Of a stretch of DNA of 64,000 nt, positions 52,883 through 62,696 are shown piece after piece. The translations under genes were made by a program, and so were the position numbers. The notes beneath the pieces were generated by a model that worked only from the letters and a program-made list of their open reading frames with translations, did no database searches and was not told the origin of the DNA. Position 1 is the stretch's first letter; the number at the start of each line of letters is the position of its first letter. Origin of the DNA: Novipirellula aureliae (GTDB lineage Bacteria > Planctomycetota > Planctomycetia > Pirellulales > Pirellulaceae); the NCBI RefSeq assembly GCF_007860185.1, contig NZ_SJPY01000004.1, positions 1 to 64,000 on the forward strand. Reading direction: 5' to 3'.

Positions 52883-55800
52883 CTAGAACAACTTCGATTC
52901 CTCTCTCAATAACTCATCGAGGGCCGCGTCGTTGGTTCGTTCTCGCTCGTTGATCGAATTGTCAATCGATGCGATCTGATCGCCCGGCGTACGTGTTGAT
53001 CGGTCGGATAGGCTATTGATGACCAAAACCGCATCGAGCGGCGTGACCATGTTGTCGCCCGACACGTCAATGAAACCTCCGAAGGAGCTAACGGTTCCGG
53101 ACGGAAGCTTCCCACCCGGGTTTTCATTGATGAAGTTGATGATCCGAAGCGCATCGCTTGGAGCTACGATTCCGTTATCGTCAACATCAAGCGGGTTACG
53201 CTGCTTCATCCATGGCCGCTCCCCTCGCTCGACATCAATTGAGAACGATTGCGTATTGAACAAATCAATGAGTCCCAGTTCAAAAGCTCGAAGCGTCAAA
53301 GGGGTTGAGCCAATGAAGCTAGGATTCGGCGTGCCGCTGATCGTCCGAGTCGCAGGATTGAACCGTAGCCAAGATGGCAGCAATTTGTTCTCGCCATAAA
53401 TAGCCAAACTGAATTCACCGCCCTCGGGATCATAGACAAAGTCCTCGGGCAATTGATACTCGAAGTACTGTCCACTGATTGCTTTCGGTATTTCGAGTGT
53501 GCCTGCGAACTTTGGTGTTTCGTTGACATCGTTAACTCGAATATTGACGGTTTGGCGAGCGCTTAATCCGTGACTATCGGTGACTTCGATTTCAAGCGTC
53601 CGTTCGGGATCGGTTTCCGCATCCAACATCGTCTCCGGTGCGACCGTGATAAAGCCTGATTGAGGATCGATAACAAATAGATCCTCTGCCGATCCACCGA
53701 CGATCGTGAATGTCAACGTGTCGCGACGATCTTGGTCGGTCGCTCGAACTCGTCCCACCTGCGCACCCGCTTTCACCGATTCGGACACTGCGATCGACTG
53801 CGTCAAAATCATCGGTGCCTCGTTGCGATCAAGGATTTGAACTGCAAGTGTACTTCTAACGCCGATGCTCTCACCACCGATCCGCTTCACTTCGAACACG
53901 AGCTGACCGCTCGATTTCGTTTCGAAATCGAAGTTAGTGTTTTTAGCAATCGTCAAATTCCCGGTCACATCATCAAAGACAAAATAGCTCGCGAAATCAG
54001 ATGCAATCATTTCAAGTTTGAACTCACCTTCGGCTCCTTCAGGATCCATCACGGACAACTGCGTCAATAGCGAGCCTCCGGTAGCATCTTCGGGAACGGC
54101 TATCGATTGGTTGCTGAGAGTGGGGGCCTCGTTGACATCGGAGACACGGATGGTCAGCGTTTGAACCATCGAATTGGGTGGCGTTCCCGTGTCGATGATC
54201 CGCACGTCGATTTGGTATTCGCTTTGAGTTTCGAAGTCGATCACGACTCCATCGCGAGTGGAAAGGATACCATCGCGGCTTACGATAAACGTATTGATAC
54301 CGTTTCCAGCAACGATTTCGAAGAGATGAGTTTGGCCTCGATCAGCATCTTCGACGACCAAACGTTCGACGCGTCCTGTCTGATTCTCGTCCATCGTAAT
54401 CACATTCGTCTTGAGAAGGGGTGGATCGTTCTCATCGACCACTTGGATCCGTTTGGTAAGCGTCGTGACAGCCGCCGGTACGGCACTATCACGGACTTCG
54501 AGTTCAAGCGTCAAATCCATGGGTGATTCAAAATCGAATGTTGCACCGGGCTTAACGGTCACAATACCCGTCGTTGGATCGACGGATAGCAAATTGGTAG
54601 CCGTTCCTCCCGTTACCAAGAAGGACAGCGTTTGATTCATCGCTTTGTCGGGATCGAACGCTTGAATGCGCCCTACCTGTTGGCCTGCTTGAGCCAATTC
54701 GCGAATCTGCAATGGATTGTCTGCAACGACCGGGGCCTCATTCATATCGGTTAAGCGGATGATCACGCGCATCGTTGCCGAGGCTCCTAAGGGGTCAGTC
54801 GCCAAGACATTGAATCGCAGAGTCGACTGAGCTTCAAAATCGACTTTTGCATTCGCCGATATACGAAGCTCGCCTGTCAATTCGTCGATTGAGAAGGGGA
54901 AATCGGTTTCGGGATCGAGAACATTTCCATCAATGTCGCGAATCGGGCTGGTCGCAACGATGCTATAGCGGACGACCTGTGCATCGGCATCGTTTGCTTC
55001 GATCACACCCAACACGGTTTCGACCGCCTGGTTTTCGGCGATTTCAAAGACAGCTTCACGGTCGATTGTCGGAGCCGAGTTGATCCGTACATCATCGATA
55101 AACTCAAAATTCTCGTAGCGTGCAACTTCGATTCTCCGAGGCTCGGCACCAATTAGCGGCTCGCCACGATTGTCCGTTGAGACGGTCAAGTCGTAGACGC
55201 CCGGAAACAAGTGTTTGATTTCATATTCACCTCGGTCATCGGTGACGGCGTGCGGTTCAAGTTGGTCGAAGGTAAACCGGTCAAATCGGCCAAAGGAGCT
55301 ACCGTCCAAATGCGAATCACTATAGGCCATCACATATGCAATGTCTTCATCGGAAGCTGAAAGCGAAATGGTTTGCCGTGCCGAACCGATCAAACGGCGA
55401 CTGCGAACAAAACCGATGATTTCCCCTTCGGCATTGAATGCATCGAGGCGTCCATACGTCGCCGAGGAACTGCCATCGTTCCCAATGACGTCGATTGAAA
55501 CAGCCGAAACGGGGTCAAAAAAATCGAACCGTAGTTTCCTGGATTCTCCAAACCAATCGAAACTGCCATCGTTAAAGACTCGATTGACAAGACGATCGGG
55601 AAAGTCATATTGACTTTCGGAGCGGATATCATCATCGAATCTTCCCGACGAACCGTATAAACTGATCGATACTCCATCCACCGCATGCCGCAAATCCATT
55701 GATTCAACCGTTTGGTTACTGCCATCACGGATTACCAAGTCATCTGGTTCGACGACATGCCGGATGACATCCAACGTTCCGTTTTGGTTTGTATCGGCAA

Positions 55801-56872
55801 ACACGACCAAACCGGATGCTGCAATGGCATCGCGAGCGGGGCCATCGCCGCTTACACGATTTTCAAAAATAGCACCCCGAACGCCTCCGACAAAGTTACT
55901 CTCACCGACATGGTCGAGCGGCAAGCCTTGAAAAGCAATAGGACTGGGCGGCCCCCAAAAACCAGATACGATTTCCAAACCCGTTCCCGAGTTCTGTGTT
56001 GCTCCCCCGACCCAGTCATTGGCGTCGCTACCGATGGAATCGCCAATTCGCCCGGCATATTCGGCTCCCTCGCTGAGTACGATTGGAACGCCCGGTTTTG
56101 TTTGAATGTTGATATCACCTATGCCGATATCACGAAAGACAATGTCGCCGTAAGCATAGCTGGGGCCGCCCACAAAATTTTGCATGGAAAGCGAATCGAT
56201 CGTCGTCCAATTCGCCGCCACACCGTCTGGATCCCAAAAGCCGTCTTTGTCTAAGTCGATATTGTCCGTGATCGAGGGCGCGATATCGCTTTGAACAAGC
56301 ATATATGCCTTGCCACCAATGACGGACCAAAAGTCGCGGTCGCTCGAATGAATTCCTTCTGGTAGGCCGGCGAAGGAGTCGGTAAGACTTTCGTAAACAC
56401 TCGAATCAGGATGGATTGCGTCATTCGCATCACCGGTCACAAAAACCATGAACCCGTTGCTGCCAAACGACAACCCGCCGAGGTCAAAGACTTGATTGAC
56501 GTCACCTTGTCCGGTCGCGTACTCCTCAATGACAACCACGTAGGTGCCATCCGGGACCACGCCACTTTTGGGCCCGCGTAGTTCCAAATAGGGAGACGTG
56601 TCGCCATAGACTTCATTGATAACAATCTCATCGCCGCGACTTTCCGTTCCGATTTCCGAGGTGACGACGTTGCTTTGCACCTCAGACCACGGAGCGTCCG
56701 AAGGTTCGTGAATGGATTCGGAATTTAGATCTTGAAACACGTCGCCAGTGACGACTGCCAAGAGTTGTCGCGATTCCAACTTTTCGAGCACGTGGCGTCG
56801 AAGCGTTTTCCTGGAACGCGCCTGCCGAACTTTCCTTGACAATCGCGAAGACTTCGATGAATTGTTTTTCAT
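52883..56872 (-). CDS. Giant secreted cadherin-like and dockerin-containing protein
   Basis: The 1329-residue protein starts with a basic stretch and RRHVLEKLESRQLLAVVTG, the planctomycete N-terminal motif (LEPR-XLL-like). Residues about 60-165 read as a lamin-tail-like domain (EIVINEVYGDTSPYLELRG to GLSFGSNGFMVFVTG). A middle part with carbohydrate-module-like beta strands and a SdrD B-like DDRGEYEIKHLFPGVYDL stretch follows. From about 640 to 1160 at least five cadherin-like repeats occur, each with VxDxNE-type ends (DVNEAPTLSNQ, DRNEAPMILTQ). A dystroglycan-type domain (LPEDFVYDPEGGEFSLAIYG) and a dockerin-like end (DVDDNGIVAPSDALRIINFI and DVSGDNMVTPLDAVLVINSL) close it. Calcium-binding, cell surface. 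Confidence 0.85.
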   Translation of the reverse strand: MKNNSSKSSRLSRKVRQARSRKTLRRHVLEKLESRQLLAVVTGDVFQDLNSESIHEPSDAPWSEVQSNVVTSEIGTESRGDEIVINEVYGDTSPYLELRGPKSGVVPDGTYVVVIEEYATGQGDVNQVFDLGGLSFGSNGFMVFVTGDANDAIHPDSSVYESLTDSFAGLPEGIHSSDRDFWSVIGGKAYMLVQSDIAPSITDNIDLDKDGFWDPDGVAANWTTIDSLSMQNFVGGPSYAYGDIVFRDIGIGDINIQTKPGVPIVLSEGAEYAGRIGDSIGSDANDWVGGATQNSGTGLEIVSGFWGPPSPIAFQGLPLDHVGESNFVGGVRGAIFENRVSGDGPARDAIAASGLVVFADTNQNGTLDVIRHVVEPDDLVIRDGSNQTVESMDLRHAVDGVSISLYGSSGRFDDDIRSESQYDFPDRLVNRVFNDGSFDWFGESRKLRFDFFDPVSAVSIDVIGNDGSSSATYGRLDAFNAEGEIIGFVRSRRLIGSARQTISLSASDEDIAYVMAYSDSHLDGSSFGRFDRFTFDQLEPHAVTDDRGEYEIKHLFPGVYDLTVSTDNRGEPLIGAEPRRIEVARYENFEFIDDVRINSAPTIDREAVFEIAENQAVETVLGVIEANDADAQVVRYSIVATSPIRDIDGNVLDPETDFPFSIDELTGELRISANAKVDFEAQSTLRFNVLATDPLGASATMRVIIRLTDMNEAPVVADNPLQIRELAQAGQQVGRIQAFDPDKAMNQTLSFLVTGGTATNLLSVDPTTGIVTVKPGATFDFESPMDLTLELEVRDSAVPAAVTTLTKRIQVVDENDPPLLKTNVITMDENQTGRVERLVVEDADRGQTHLFEIVAGNGINTFIVSRDGILSTRDGVVIDFETQSEYQIDVRIIDTGTPPNSMVQTLTIRVSDVNEAPTLSNQSIAVPEDATGGSLLTQLSVMDPEGAEGEFKLEMIASDFASYFVFDDVTGNLTIAKNTNFDFETKSSGQLVFEVKRIGGESIGVRSTLAVQILDRNEAPMILTQSIAVSESVKAGAQVGRVRATDQDRRDTLTFTIVGGSAEDLFVIDPQSGFITVAPETMLDAETDPERTLEIEVTDSHGLSARQTVNIRVNDVNETPKFAGTLEIPKAISGQYFEYQLPEDFVYDPEGGEFSLAIYGENKLLPSWLRFNPATRTISGTPNPSFIGSTPLTLRAFELGLIDLFNTQSFSIDVERGERPWMKQRNPLDVDDNGIVAPSDALRIINFINENPGGKLPSGTVSSFGGFIDVSGDNMVTPLDAVLVINSLSDRSTRTPGDQIASIDNSINERERTNDAALDELLREESKLF

Positions 56873-57059
56873 GGATCTATTAGCCGAAGAGAGAATGAAC
56901 TAAAATGCCCTTTGCTTTGCTGCTTTGGGTGACTTTAAGCATCCCTAGACAGGCTTTCGCGGAAGAACGAGACCCCTAAGATAAGTGGGGTCCAACCAGA
57001 ATACAACCAACGGTCACTACCAATTTAAAGAATGCTAGTAGGAGCGATAGGAATTCAGA

Positions 57060-58073
57060 ATGGCGTTTCCTGCTGACTTTATTGCGATCGACTTCGAGAC
57101 CGCGAACCGACGAAGCGATAGTGCCTGCCAATTGGCGGCCGTCGTTGTGCGCGGCGGTGAGGTATGCGATTCAAAGATGTGGATGATTCGCCCCGAGCCG
57201 TTCTTTTTCAGTCCTATGAACATCGAAATTCATGGGATTTCACCCAACGATGTCGCAGATGAACCTGATTTCGGCGAACTTTGGCACGATATTGCCGACT
57301 ACTTCCGGCTGCCGCCAGGGCAGAGTCGGGCACCCTGTTTGGTTGCTCACAATGCCTCCTTCGATATCGGTGTTTTAATCGCTTGCCTGAAAACGCATCG
57401 GTTACCAATCCCCGAGATGCAGTACACCTGCACCCGTTCGATTGCCCGCCAGACGTGGCCGGATCGGCCCCGCTTCGGCCTTAAACCGCTGTCCGATTGG
57501 TTGGGGGTTCGTTTCAGACACCACGACGCACTCGAAGACTCGATTGCTTGTGCGAAAATTCTTTTAGCCGCTGGTGCCGACCTGAATGCAACGTCGCTCG
57601 AGGATTTGGAGCAACGCTTAAAGCTATCGCGAGGAACGGCAGGGGCATGGGGAAAACGCGGGCCAGCAAAATCGAGATCACGTCGAGGGAAATCAACTGG
57701 CACCACCAAGCCAAATGGTTTCGGAAAGGTCCAACCACCTAACGGCGACACGTTTGATCAAGCGAAAGCATTCGAATTGCAGCGATTGTTTGTACGTGCA
57801 GAGTTCATTCGGCCGTTACAAAACCAGTCCATCGTCTTTTCGGGTGAACTCCGTTCGCTTAACCGTGAAGAAGCCGAATCGTTGGCGCAGCGACTCGGTG
57901 GTGAGTGCCAAGCGGATGTCGAAGAGAGCACGAACCTATTAGTGGTAGGTCATTCGTCGCAAAGCGTCCAAGAAGTATCTGCTAGACGCTACCAAGCATC
58001 GGGAAGTTCGATTCGGATTTTGAATGAGGATGAATTCTTGGGGCTCATTGTCTCCGGGCTAGGCATTACCTGA
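57060..58073 (+). CDS. DEDDh exonuclease with C-terminal BRCT domain
   Basis: The 337-residue protein has an N-terminal DnaQ-like exonuclease domain: FIAIDFETANRRSDSACQLA (Exo I, DFE), LVAHNASFDIGVLIACL (Exo II) and HHDALEDSIACAKILLA (Exo III with the catalytic His and Asp), about residues 3-170. A basic linker (KRGPAKSRSRRGKSTGTTK) leads to a BRCT domain (about 250-335) with SIVFSGELRSLNREEAESLA and TNLLVVGHSSQSVQE. It could proofread or process DNA ends; the BRCT part suggests recruitment to repair partners. The gene is divergent from the giant surface protein gene, with 187 bases between the starts. Confidence 0.88.
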   Translation: MAFPADFIAIDFETANRRSDSACQLAAVVVRGGEVCDSKMWMIRPEPFFFSPMNIEIHGISPNDVADEPDFGELWHDIADYFRLPPGQSRAPCLVAHNASFDIGVLIACLKTHRLPIPEMQYTCTRSIARQTWPDRPRFGLKPLSDWLGVRFRHHDALEDSIACAKILLAAGADLNATSLEDLEQRLKLSRGTAGAWGKRGPAKSRSRRGKSTGTTKPNGFGKVQPPNGDTFDQAKAFELQRLFVRAEFIRPLQNQSIVFSGELRSLNREEAESLAQRLGGECQADVEESTNLLVVGHSSQSVQEVSARRYQASGSSIRILNEDEFLGLIVSGLGIT

Positions 58074-58092
58074 AAACGTAGGCTGCGTGTTT

Positions 58093-58150
58093 AGTGGCTG
58101 TAGCTTCCCGCCGCACGTTCTTCTCAACTGGGGCTGGAAGCCCCAGCCAC
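58093..58150 (+). repeat. Dispersed GTGCTTTGTCAC element, copy 5 (partial)
   Basis: TAGTGGCTGTAGCTTCCCGC followed by CTGGGGCTGGAAGCCCCAGCCAC. Only the central part of the element is present; GGGGCTGGAAGCCCC forms a hairpin between two convergent genes and could end both transcripts. Confidence 0.65.
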
Positions 58151-58178
58151 ATCAAAAAAACAAAATGCTCTACGATGC

Positions 58179-59396
58179 CTAATAGGGCGTAACCATAAGC
58201 TTGACGCCTTGCTGTTTGAGGTTTGCTTGAAAAGCGGTTTCAATCTCGCTGAGCGGATAGGAATCGGTCACCAATTCCTCGACCGGTAATCCAATCTTTT
58301 CAGCGCGTTCAAGGAAGTGGTAGGCATTGGGGTACTCCCAACTGCCGTACGCCCAACTGCCGAGGAGCGTCAATTCCTTCTTGCAGATATCCAGATGTGG
58401 ATTGTAGGTTGCGGTACCCGCATCAACAAAATGCCCGACTTCGCAAATCGCTCCCCCTCGGCGAATGTATTTGAAAAGGTTGCTTGCCGCTTGTGGAACA
58501 CCTGTGACTTGAAAACCAAAATGGGCACCGAGCCCCTTGGTCCAATCACCGACCTGGGCGGCCACTCCATCGGCATCTTCATAGTTGTGGTAATTGATTG
58601 TGTGGTCGGCCCCCAACCGCTTGGCCATCGCCAAACGGTCGTCATTGCCGTCAATCGCTATGATGGTGTTGATGCCATAGGTCCTTAGCACGGCGACCAT
58701 CAAAAGGCCAATGGGACCACAGCCTTGAACAATGACGCGGCTACGGAAATTCAGAATCGAACCGCAGTTCTTCGCTCGTTCAAGTGCATGGCAAACGACC
58801 GTCGCCGGTTCGATCAAGACACGTAGTTTCAAGCTGATGTCGTTGACAACGAAGATCGATGAACCAGGCCGTATAATGACGTATTCTGCAAAGTATCCGT
58901 TGAGATGATCGTTGGGTGTGTCGGGCAACAAACCGTAGATCCGCATGTCGTCGCAAAGGTTTGCCTTTTGCGGGTTGTACTTTGCAATCATGCAAGAATC
59001 GAGCGTCTCCATGATACTGGTGACCACCTTGTCACCGATTCGGATTGGTTTTCCGACGCTATCAATTTTCCACTGCGATCCCAACTGGACCACCTCCCCC
59101 GTCCCTTCGTGCCCAAGCACAACGGGGCAAAGATCGAAGGGGTCGTGCTTGTAGCAGTGAATGTCGGTTCCGCAAATCCCGCATCCTTCGACACGAATAA
59201 GCAGTTCATCGTCAGCAATTTCTCGAAGTGGAAATTCGCGAATCTCCAGTTGTTGCTTGGCGACCAAGACGGCAGCACGTACTTTTTGACCTGACGCTGC
59301 TTGACCCGATGAAGCCGCGAGTGACGGCTTGGCATTCGTCTGTAAATGATCCGCAACGGAGGAACGAATAATGTCCTGAACTTTTTGCAGATCCAT
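58179..59396 (-). CDS. Zinc-type medium-chain dehydrogenase/reductase
   Basis: The 405-residue protein has the catalytic zinc motif RVEGCGICGTDIHCYKHDPF and GHEGTGEVVQLG, and the coenzyme fold IVQGCGPIGLLMVAVLRTYG. At the structural-zinc loop, where usual enzymes have four cysteines, only two remain (DSCMIAKYNPQKANLCDD), so that zinc is probably absent. An N-terminal extension of about 45 residues (MDLQKVQDIIRSSVADHLQT) precedes the normal start of the family. It may oxidise a polyol or sugar alcohol; substrate unknown. Confidence 0.85.
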   Translation of the reverse strand: MDLQKVQDIIRSSVADHLQTNAKPSLAASSGQAASGQKVRAAVLVAKQQLEIREFPLREIADDELLIRVEGCGICGTDIHCYKHDPFDLCPVVLGHEGTGEVVQLGSQWKIDSVGKPIRIGDKVVTSIMETLDSCMIAKYNPQKANLCDDMRIYGLLPDTPNDHLNGYFAEYVIIRPGSSIFVVNDISLKLRVLIEPATVVCHALERAKNCGSILNFRSRVIVQGCGPIGLLMVAVLRTYGINTIIAIDGNDDRLAMAKRLGADHTINYHNYEDADGVAAQVGDWTKGLGAHFGFQVTGVPQAASNLFKYIRRGGAICEVGHFVDAGTATYNPHLDICKKELTLLGSWAYGSWEYPNAYHFLERAEKIGLPVEELVTDSYPLSEIETAFQANLKQQGVKLMVTPY

Positions 59397-59531
59397 AAAA
59401 TGAAAGACTTTTCACTTTGAGAAAAAATAGAGACGATACGATATCTTGTAGAGACGATAGTCTAGTTCAAGATTGGCTCCGTGGAAGTCGCGGGGGGGGA
59501 TGTAGGCGAAAAGAATGTACTTAATGGGTTC

Positions 59532-59555
59532 CGAGATAGGGACAACCCTATCTCG
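59532..59555. promoter_or_regulatory. Perfect 10-bp hairpin between the Gfo/Idh/MocA and dehydrogenase genes
   Basis: CGAGATAGGG-ACAA-CCCTATCTCG at 59532-59555 is an exact stem-loop in the 247-base spacer that follows the oxidoreductase gene (minus strand) and precedes the dehydrogenase gene. It has no T-run. Nearby TAGAGACGATA occurs twice (about 59430 and 59451), a possible operator or coincidence. Confidence 0.5.
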
Positions 59556-59643
59556 ACCATTGGTTCCGGAGGTGCGTGTTGAAGGCTCGCGAATGCCAGG
59601 CATCCGCTCCGCGTCACCATCACGATGGAATCGATGCTGTTTT

Positions 59644-61053
59644 TTAGACTTCCCAGCCTGCTCGGTAATCGCGGCGGACAAATTCATTGACCTCCGGAAC
59701 GTTGGGGCTAGAGAGTGTTTTGGCATCCCATTCGATTCGTTGCCCTGCTTTGGCTCGCATGGTCAAGTTGCCTGCTAGGATGGTTTCGGTCAACCGACCT
59801 GCGTAGCTAAAGTTGGACATCGGACCTGGTTCGTATTGCCCCTTGACCGATTCGACGAATTCCCACTTATGCCGCTGGTCGACGTCTCCATTGAAAGGAA
59901 CGCGGGGCAAGGTTTGCGCTGGCGCCTCAAAGTCAGCGAAGTCGTCTTCGGGAAGCAGATGGTATTTGGAGCTGTAGTCGTCGGGCGAAAACAGTGAACC
60001 TTTGCTTCCTACTAGCAACGCGCCACTTGTCTTTCTGCCACCCGCTTTCTGGGCTTCAATTCGCTTTTTGAACGAACTGGGAAGTTGAGCCAGGACGTCA
60101 TCGGAAGGCAATTCGCCACCGTCGTACCAGAACAATTTACAAGCAGGCAAACCTTCACGTTCGGGGAATTCGAACATTAACGCTGAGCTGTTCGGGTAGG
60201 TTTCTCCTTCGAAGATGCCAGGATTCTTAATGCCGGTCATCGCAATGGGATCCCAAAGTTTAAGAGCCATCACGGGCATATTGGTCGTGTGGCAGGCCAT
60301 GTCACCGAGAGCTCCGGTGCCGAAGTCCACCCAGCCACGCCAATTGAACGCGTGATAGGCTCCTTCTACAAATGGTCGCATCGGAGCAGGTCCAATCCAA
60401 GCGTCCCAGTTCAGTTCTTCGGGAATCGGATCTTCGCCAACTGGTCGGCCTTTGCCTTGCGGCCAAATCGGACGGTTGGACCAAATATGGACTTCCGAAA
60501 CGTCGCCAAGGGCTCCGCCTTGAATCACTTCGACCGCTTCACGCATCCCATCCTCGGATGTGCCCTGGTTACCCATCTGAGTAACAACCCCCGTTTCCTC
60601 GGCTGTTTCTCGCATCAACCGTGCTTCGCCGATCGACCATGTCAAAGGTTTTTGGCAATAGATGTGCTTCTTCATCCGCATCGCACGAACGGCGGCGGCG
60701 GCGTGCGTGTGGTCGGGTGTCGAAACGGTAACGATGTCAATTTTATCGCCCAGCGAGTCAAGCATTTCCCGAAAGTCATCAAACTTTTTGGCCTCGGGGA
60801 ACTCGCGTCCTTTCTTCGTCAACGTGCGTCCATCGCAATCGCACAATCCGACGATCGAAACCCCCTGCTCAGCGATATGGCTGGTGTCGCTGCTGCCCTT
60901 ACCGCCGACCCCAATACATGCAGCGGCCAAACCCTGCAGCGGTGAATCCTCAGCCCGAGTGGCTGGCGACAAGCTTGTAAAAAAGCCAACGCTGGCACCG
61001 AGGGCTGCGCTACGGCCGATAAAATCTCGACGAGTTGTACTACGATTGTTCAT
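59644..61053 (-). CDS. Tat-exported Gfo/Idh/MocA family oxidoreductase
   Basis: From the ATG at 61053 the product has 469 residues and begins with a Tat signal: STTRRDFIGRSAALGASVGF. This start is favoured over the frame start at 61164 because the twin-arginine motif must be near the N-terminus. AACIGVGGKGSSDTSHIAEQ is the NAD(P)-binding loop; IVTVSTPDHTHAAAAVRAMR and KKHIYCQKPLTW are typical, with CQKP in place of the usual EKP. The late GTGALGDMACHTTNMPVMAL fits planctomycete members. Substrate probably a sugar or derivative, acting in the periplasm. Confidence 0.9.
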   Translation of the reverse strand: MNNRSTTRRDFIGRSAALGASVGFFTSLSPATRAEDSPLQGLAAACIGVGGKGSSDTSHIAEQGVSIVGLCDCDGRTLTKKGREFPEAKKFDDFREMLDSLGDKIDIVTVSTPDHTHAAAAVRAMRMKKHIYCQKPLTWSIGEARLMRETAEETGVVTQMGNQGTSEDGMREAVEVIQGGALGDVSEVHIWSNRPIWPQGKGRPVGEDPIPEELNWDAWIGPAPMRPFVEGAYHAFNWRGWVDFGTGALGDMACHTTNMPVMALKLWDPIAMTGIKNPGIFEGETYPNSSALMFEFPEREGLPACKLFWYDGGELPSDDVLAQLPSSFKKRIEAQKAGGRKTSGALLVGSKGSLFSPDDYSSKYHLLPEDDFADFEAPAQTLPRVPFNGDVDQRHKWEFVESVKGQYEPGPMSNFSYAGRLTETILAGNLTMRAKAGQRIEWDAKTLSSPNVPEVNEFVRRDYRAGWEV

Positions 61054-61219
61054 CTGATTGACCTTGTGGAAACAAGAAAGGTGGGGGTTCACTAAGAACT
61101 CAGAAGCAGGAAATAATCCGTTGGCAGCCCGTTCGTTAACACGTGGTGAGGGTACTAACGGCAAAACTCATCCGCAACGATCCCTTGGCCCGTTGCTTGG
61201 ATGGCGGTAGGGAGGAACA

Positions 61220-62365
61220 TTAACGCTTTGACAAACGCTTTGCCAGTGCTTTTTCGGAAAGCGGCATGATTTCTGCGGCACCACCCGGGTTGAAGATTAG
61301 ATCCTCGCGACTAGGCGTTGTCTCTGAATTTTCGTATTGAACCAAGTATGCACCGACTTGCATTCCAGCATGTTCGTAGATGGGAGGCCAAAACTCTTCA
61401 CCGCGAATCGCCAACGTCTTCGCCAAAAGCCTCGTGGCGCGGCCAGAAAATCCACTCAATACCATATCCAAGCGGCCAAGCGCTTCACGGTAGATGTAGA
61501 ACACGAGTGCTGAGTCCTTTCCATTGCCGCCCGCATACGCCCACGTCCCATCATCCTTCTCGTAATAGAAGCCTGGCTCGGCGGCGTCCTCGTTTTTGCT
61601 CAACCGCGTACCGGCCGAGGCCGCACCCGGTTTGGGATCACTATCGCGGTATCGCAAAAAGAATGGGCATGAGCGGGCCGAGACATCATCGACATCATCC
61701 TCGGTGACGAACGGAGTGCATCCAAACGCATCGGAGAACATCAGTTCCACGACGGGATTGCTCTTGACGCTGCCGATGCACACCATGCCACGGTCATTCT
61801 GAGCTTGTACAAAGCCTTCGAACACCTCTTCGGCCCGTTGGCGTGCATCTTCGAACGAGACTTGGCCGGGGCTCCACACGAGCGTTTGTTGCAAACGATC
61901 GGGCATTGGCAATTCGACCGTTTTCCCTTCTTCATTCTCCAAATGACTCTTGTGTTTTGCCGCTCCCCCAAGAGTCGAAACACCATTGAGCAATTCGCCA
62001 AACAGCACCGAGTCACTGGCGACGACCGTTGCGTTCTCAGGCGAATCGTCACCGTTGTTTTGACGAACTCCGACCACGATCTCAATCTCGCTTCGCCGCG
62101 CCAGCAGCTCCCAGAAATTCTCAGCATTGACAGCGAACAAAGCACCAGGCAATTGCTCGGCTGTCGCATAACCATGATCAATCAAGTAATCGCAAAGACG
62201 CGACAGTGCATCCAATGGAATGTATTTTGCTTCGTTCTTGAGCAATGAGGCTACTTGATGCCGGTCTAAGCCTGTATGCTCAACTATCGATTTGATCGTG
62301 CCCGGTCGCTTGCGACGATCAGGGGTGTGGCCAAGTAGTTCCGCGAGCCGAAAAGCGTATCTCAT
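61220..62365 (-). CDS. Protein with N-terminal helix-turn-helix, unknown function
   Basis: The 381-residue product has an XRE-like DNA-binding start: TIKSIVEHTGLDRHQVASLL and then LDALSRLCDYLIDHGY (about residues 22-65). The rest has no domain I recognise; ENFWELLARRSEIEIVVGVR and SCPFFLRYRDSDPKP lead to a C-terminal part with FYYEKDDGTWAYAGGNGKDS and a long LVFYIYREALGRLDMVLSGF helix. It may be a transcription regulator with a large ligand or partner domain. Similar proteins are widespread in Pirellulaceae, as far as I recall. The promoter region is 62366-62450. Confidence 0.55.
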   Translation of the reverse strand: MRYAFRLAELLGHTPDRRKRPGTIKSIVEHTGLDRHQVASLLKNEAKYIPLDALSRLCDYLIDHGYATAEQLPGALFAVNAENFWELLARRSEIEIVVGVRQNNGDDSPENATVVASDSVLFGELLNGVSTLGGAAKHKSHLENEEGKTVELPMPDRLQQTLVWSPGQVSFEDARQRAEEVFEGFVQAQNDRGMVCIGSVKSNPVVELMFSDAFGCTPFVTEDDVDDVSARSCPFFLRYRDSDPKPGAASAGTRLSKNEDAAEPGFYYEKDDGTWAYAGGNGKDSALVFYIYREALGRLDMVLSGFSGRATRLLAKTLAIRGEEFWPPIYEHAGMQVGAYLVQYENSETTPSREDLIFNPGGAAEIMPLSEKALAKRLSKR

Positions 62366-62696
62366 ATTTCGTTATTGAAGTCGAGTAGTTGGGGTTTTCA
62401 AGAGCCGTATTGTATCACGAAGTCATCGGACGGGAGAGAATACGTCAAAAAGTAGAAAAAAAGTTTCAAAAAAGGCGTTTTTCTACCCACATTGGCCGCC
62501 AATGCAGTATTTGAATGCCCAAACAGGCATGGATGCTGGGTTTGCTAACCCCACGTTTGTCCTCAAATTGCGATAAAATCGTCCCCAAACGGCACGCCCA
62601 TGCGGAGACCTCTCCTTGCCAAAAATCGCTCCCCCCCCTTCAGAACGGAACCTCTTGGCCAATTCCCTTTGAGCGTTGATCCAATTGTCCGAAGTC
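62366..62696. other. Non-coding stretch upstream of the HTH gene
   Basis: No gene seen. It contains an A-rich run (AAAAAGTAGAAAAAAAGTTTC near 62447) that could be part of the HTH gene promoter, and a C-run (GCTCCCCCCCTTC near 62628). Confidence 0.4.
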
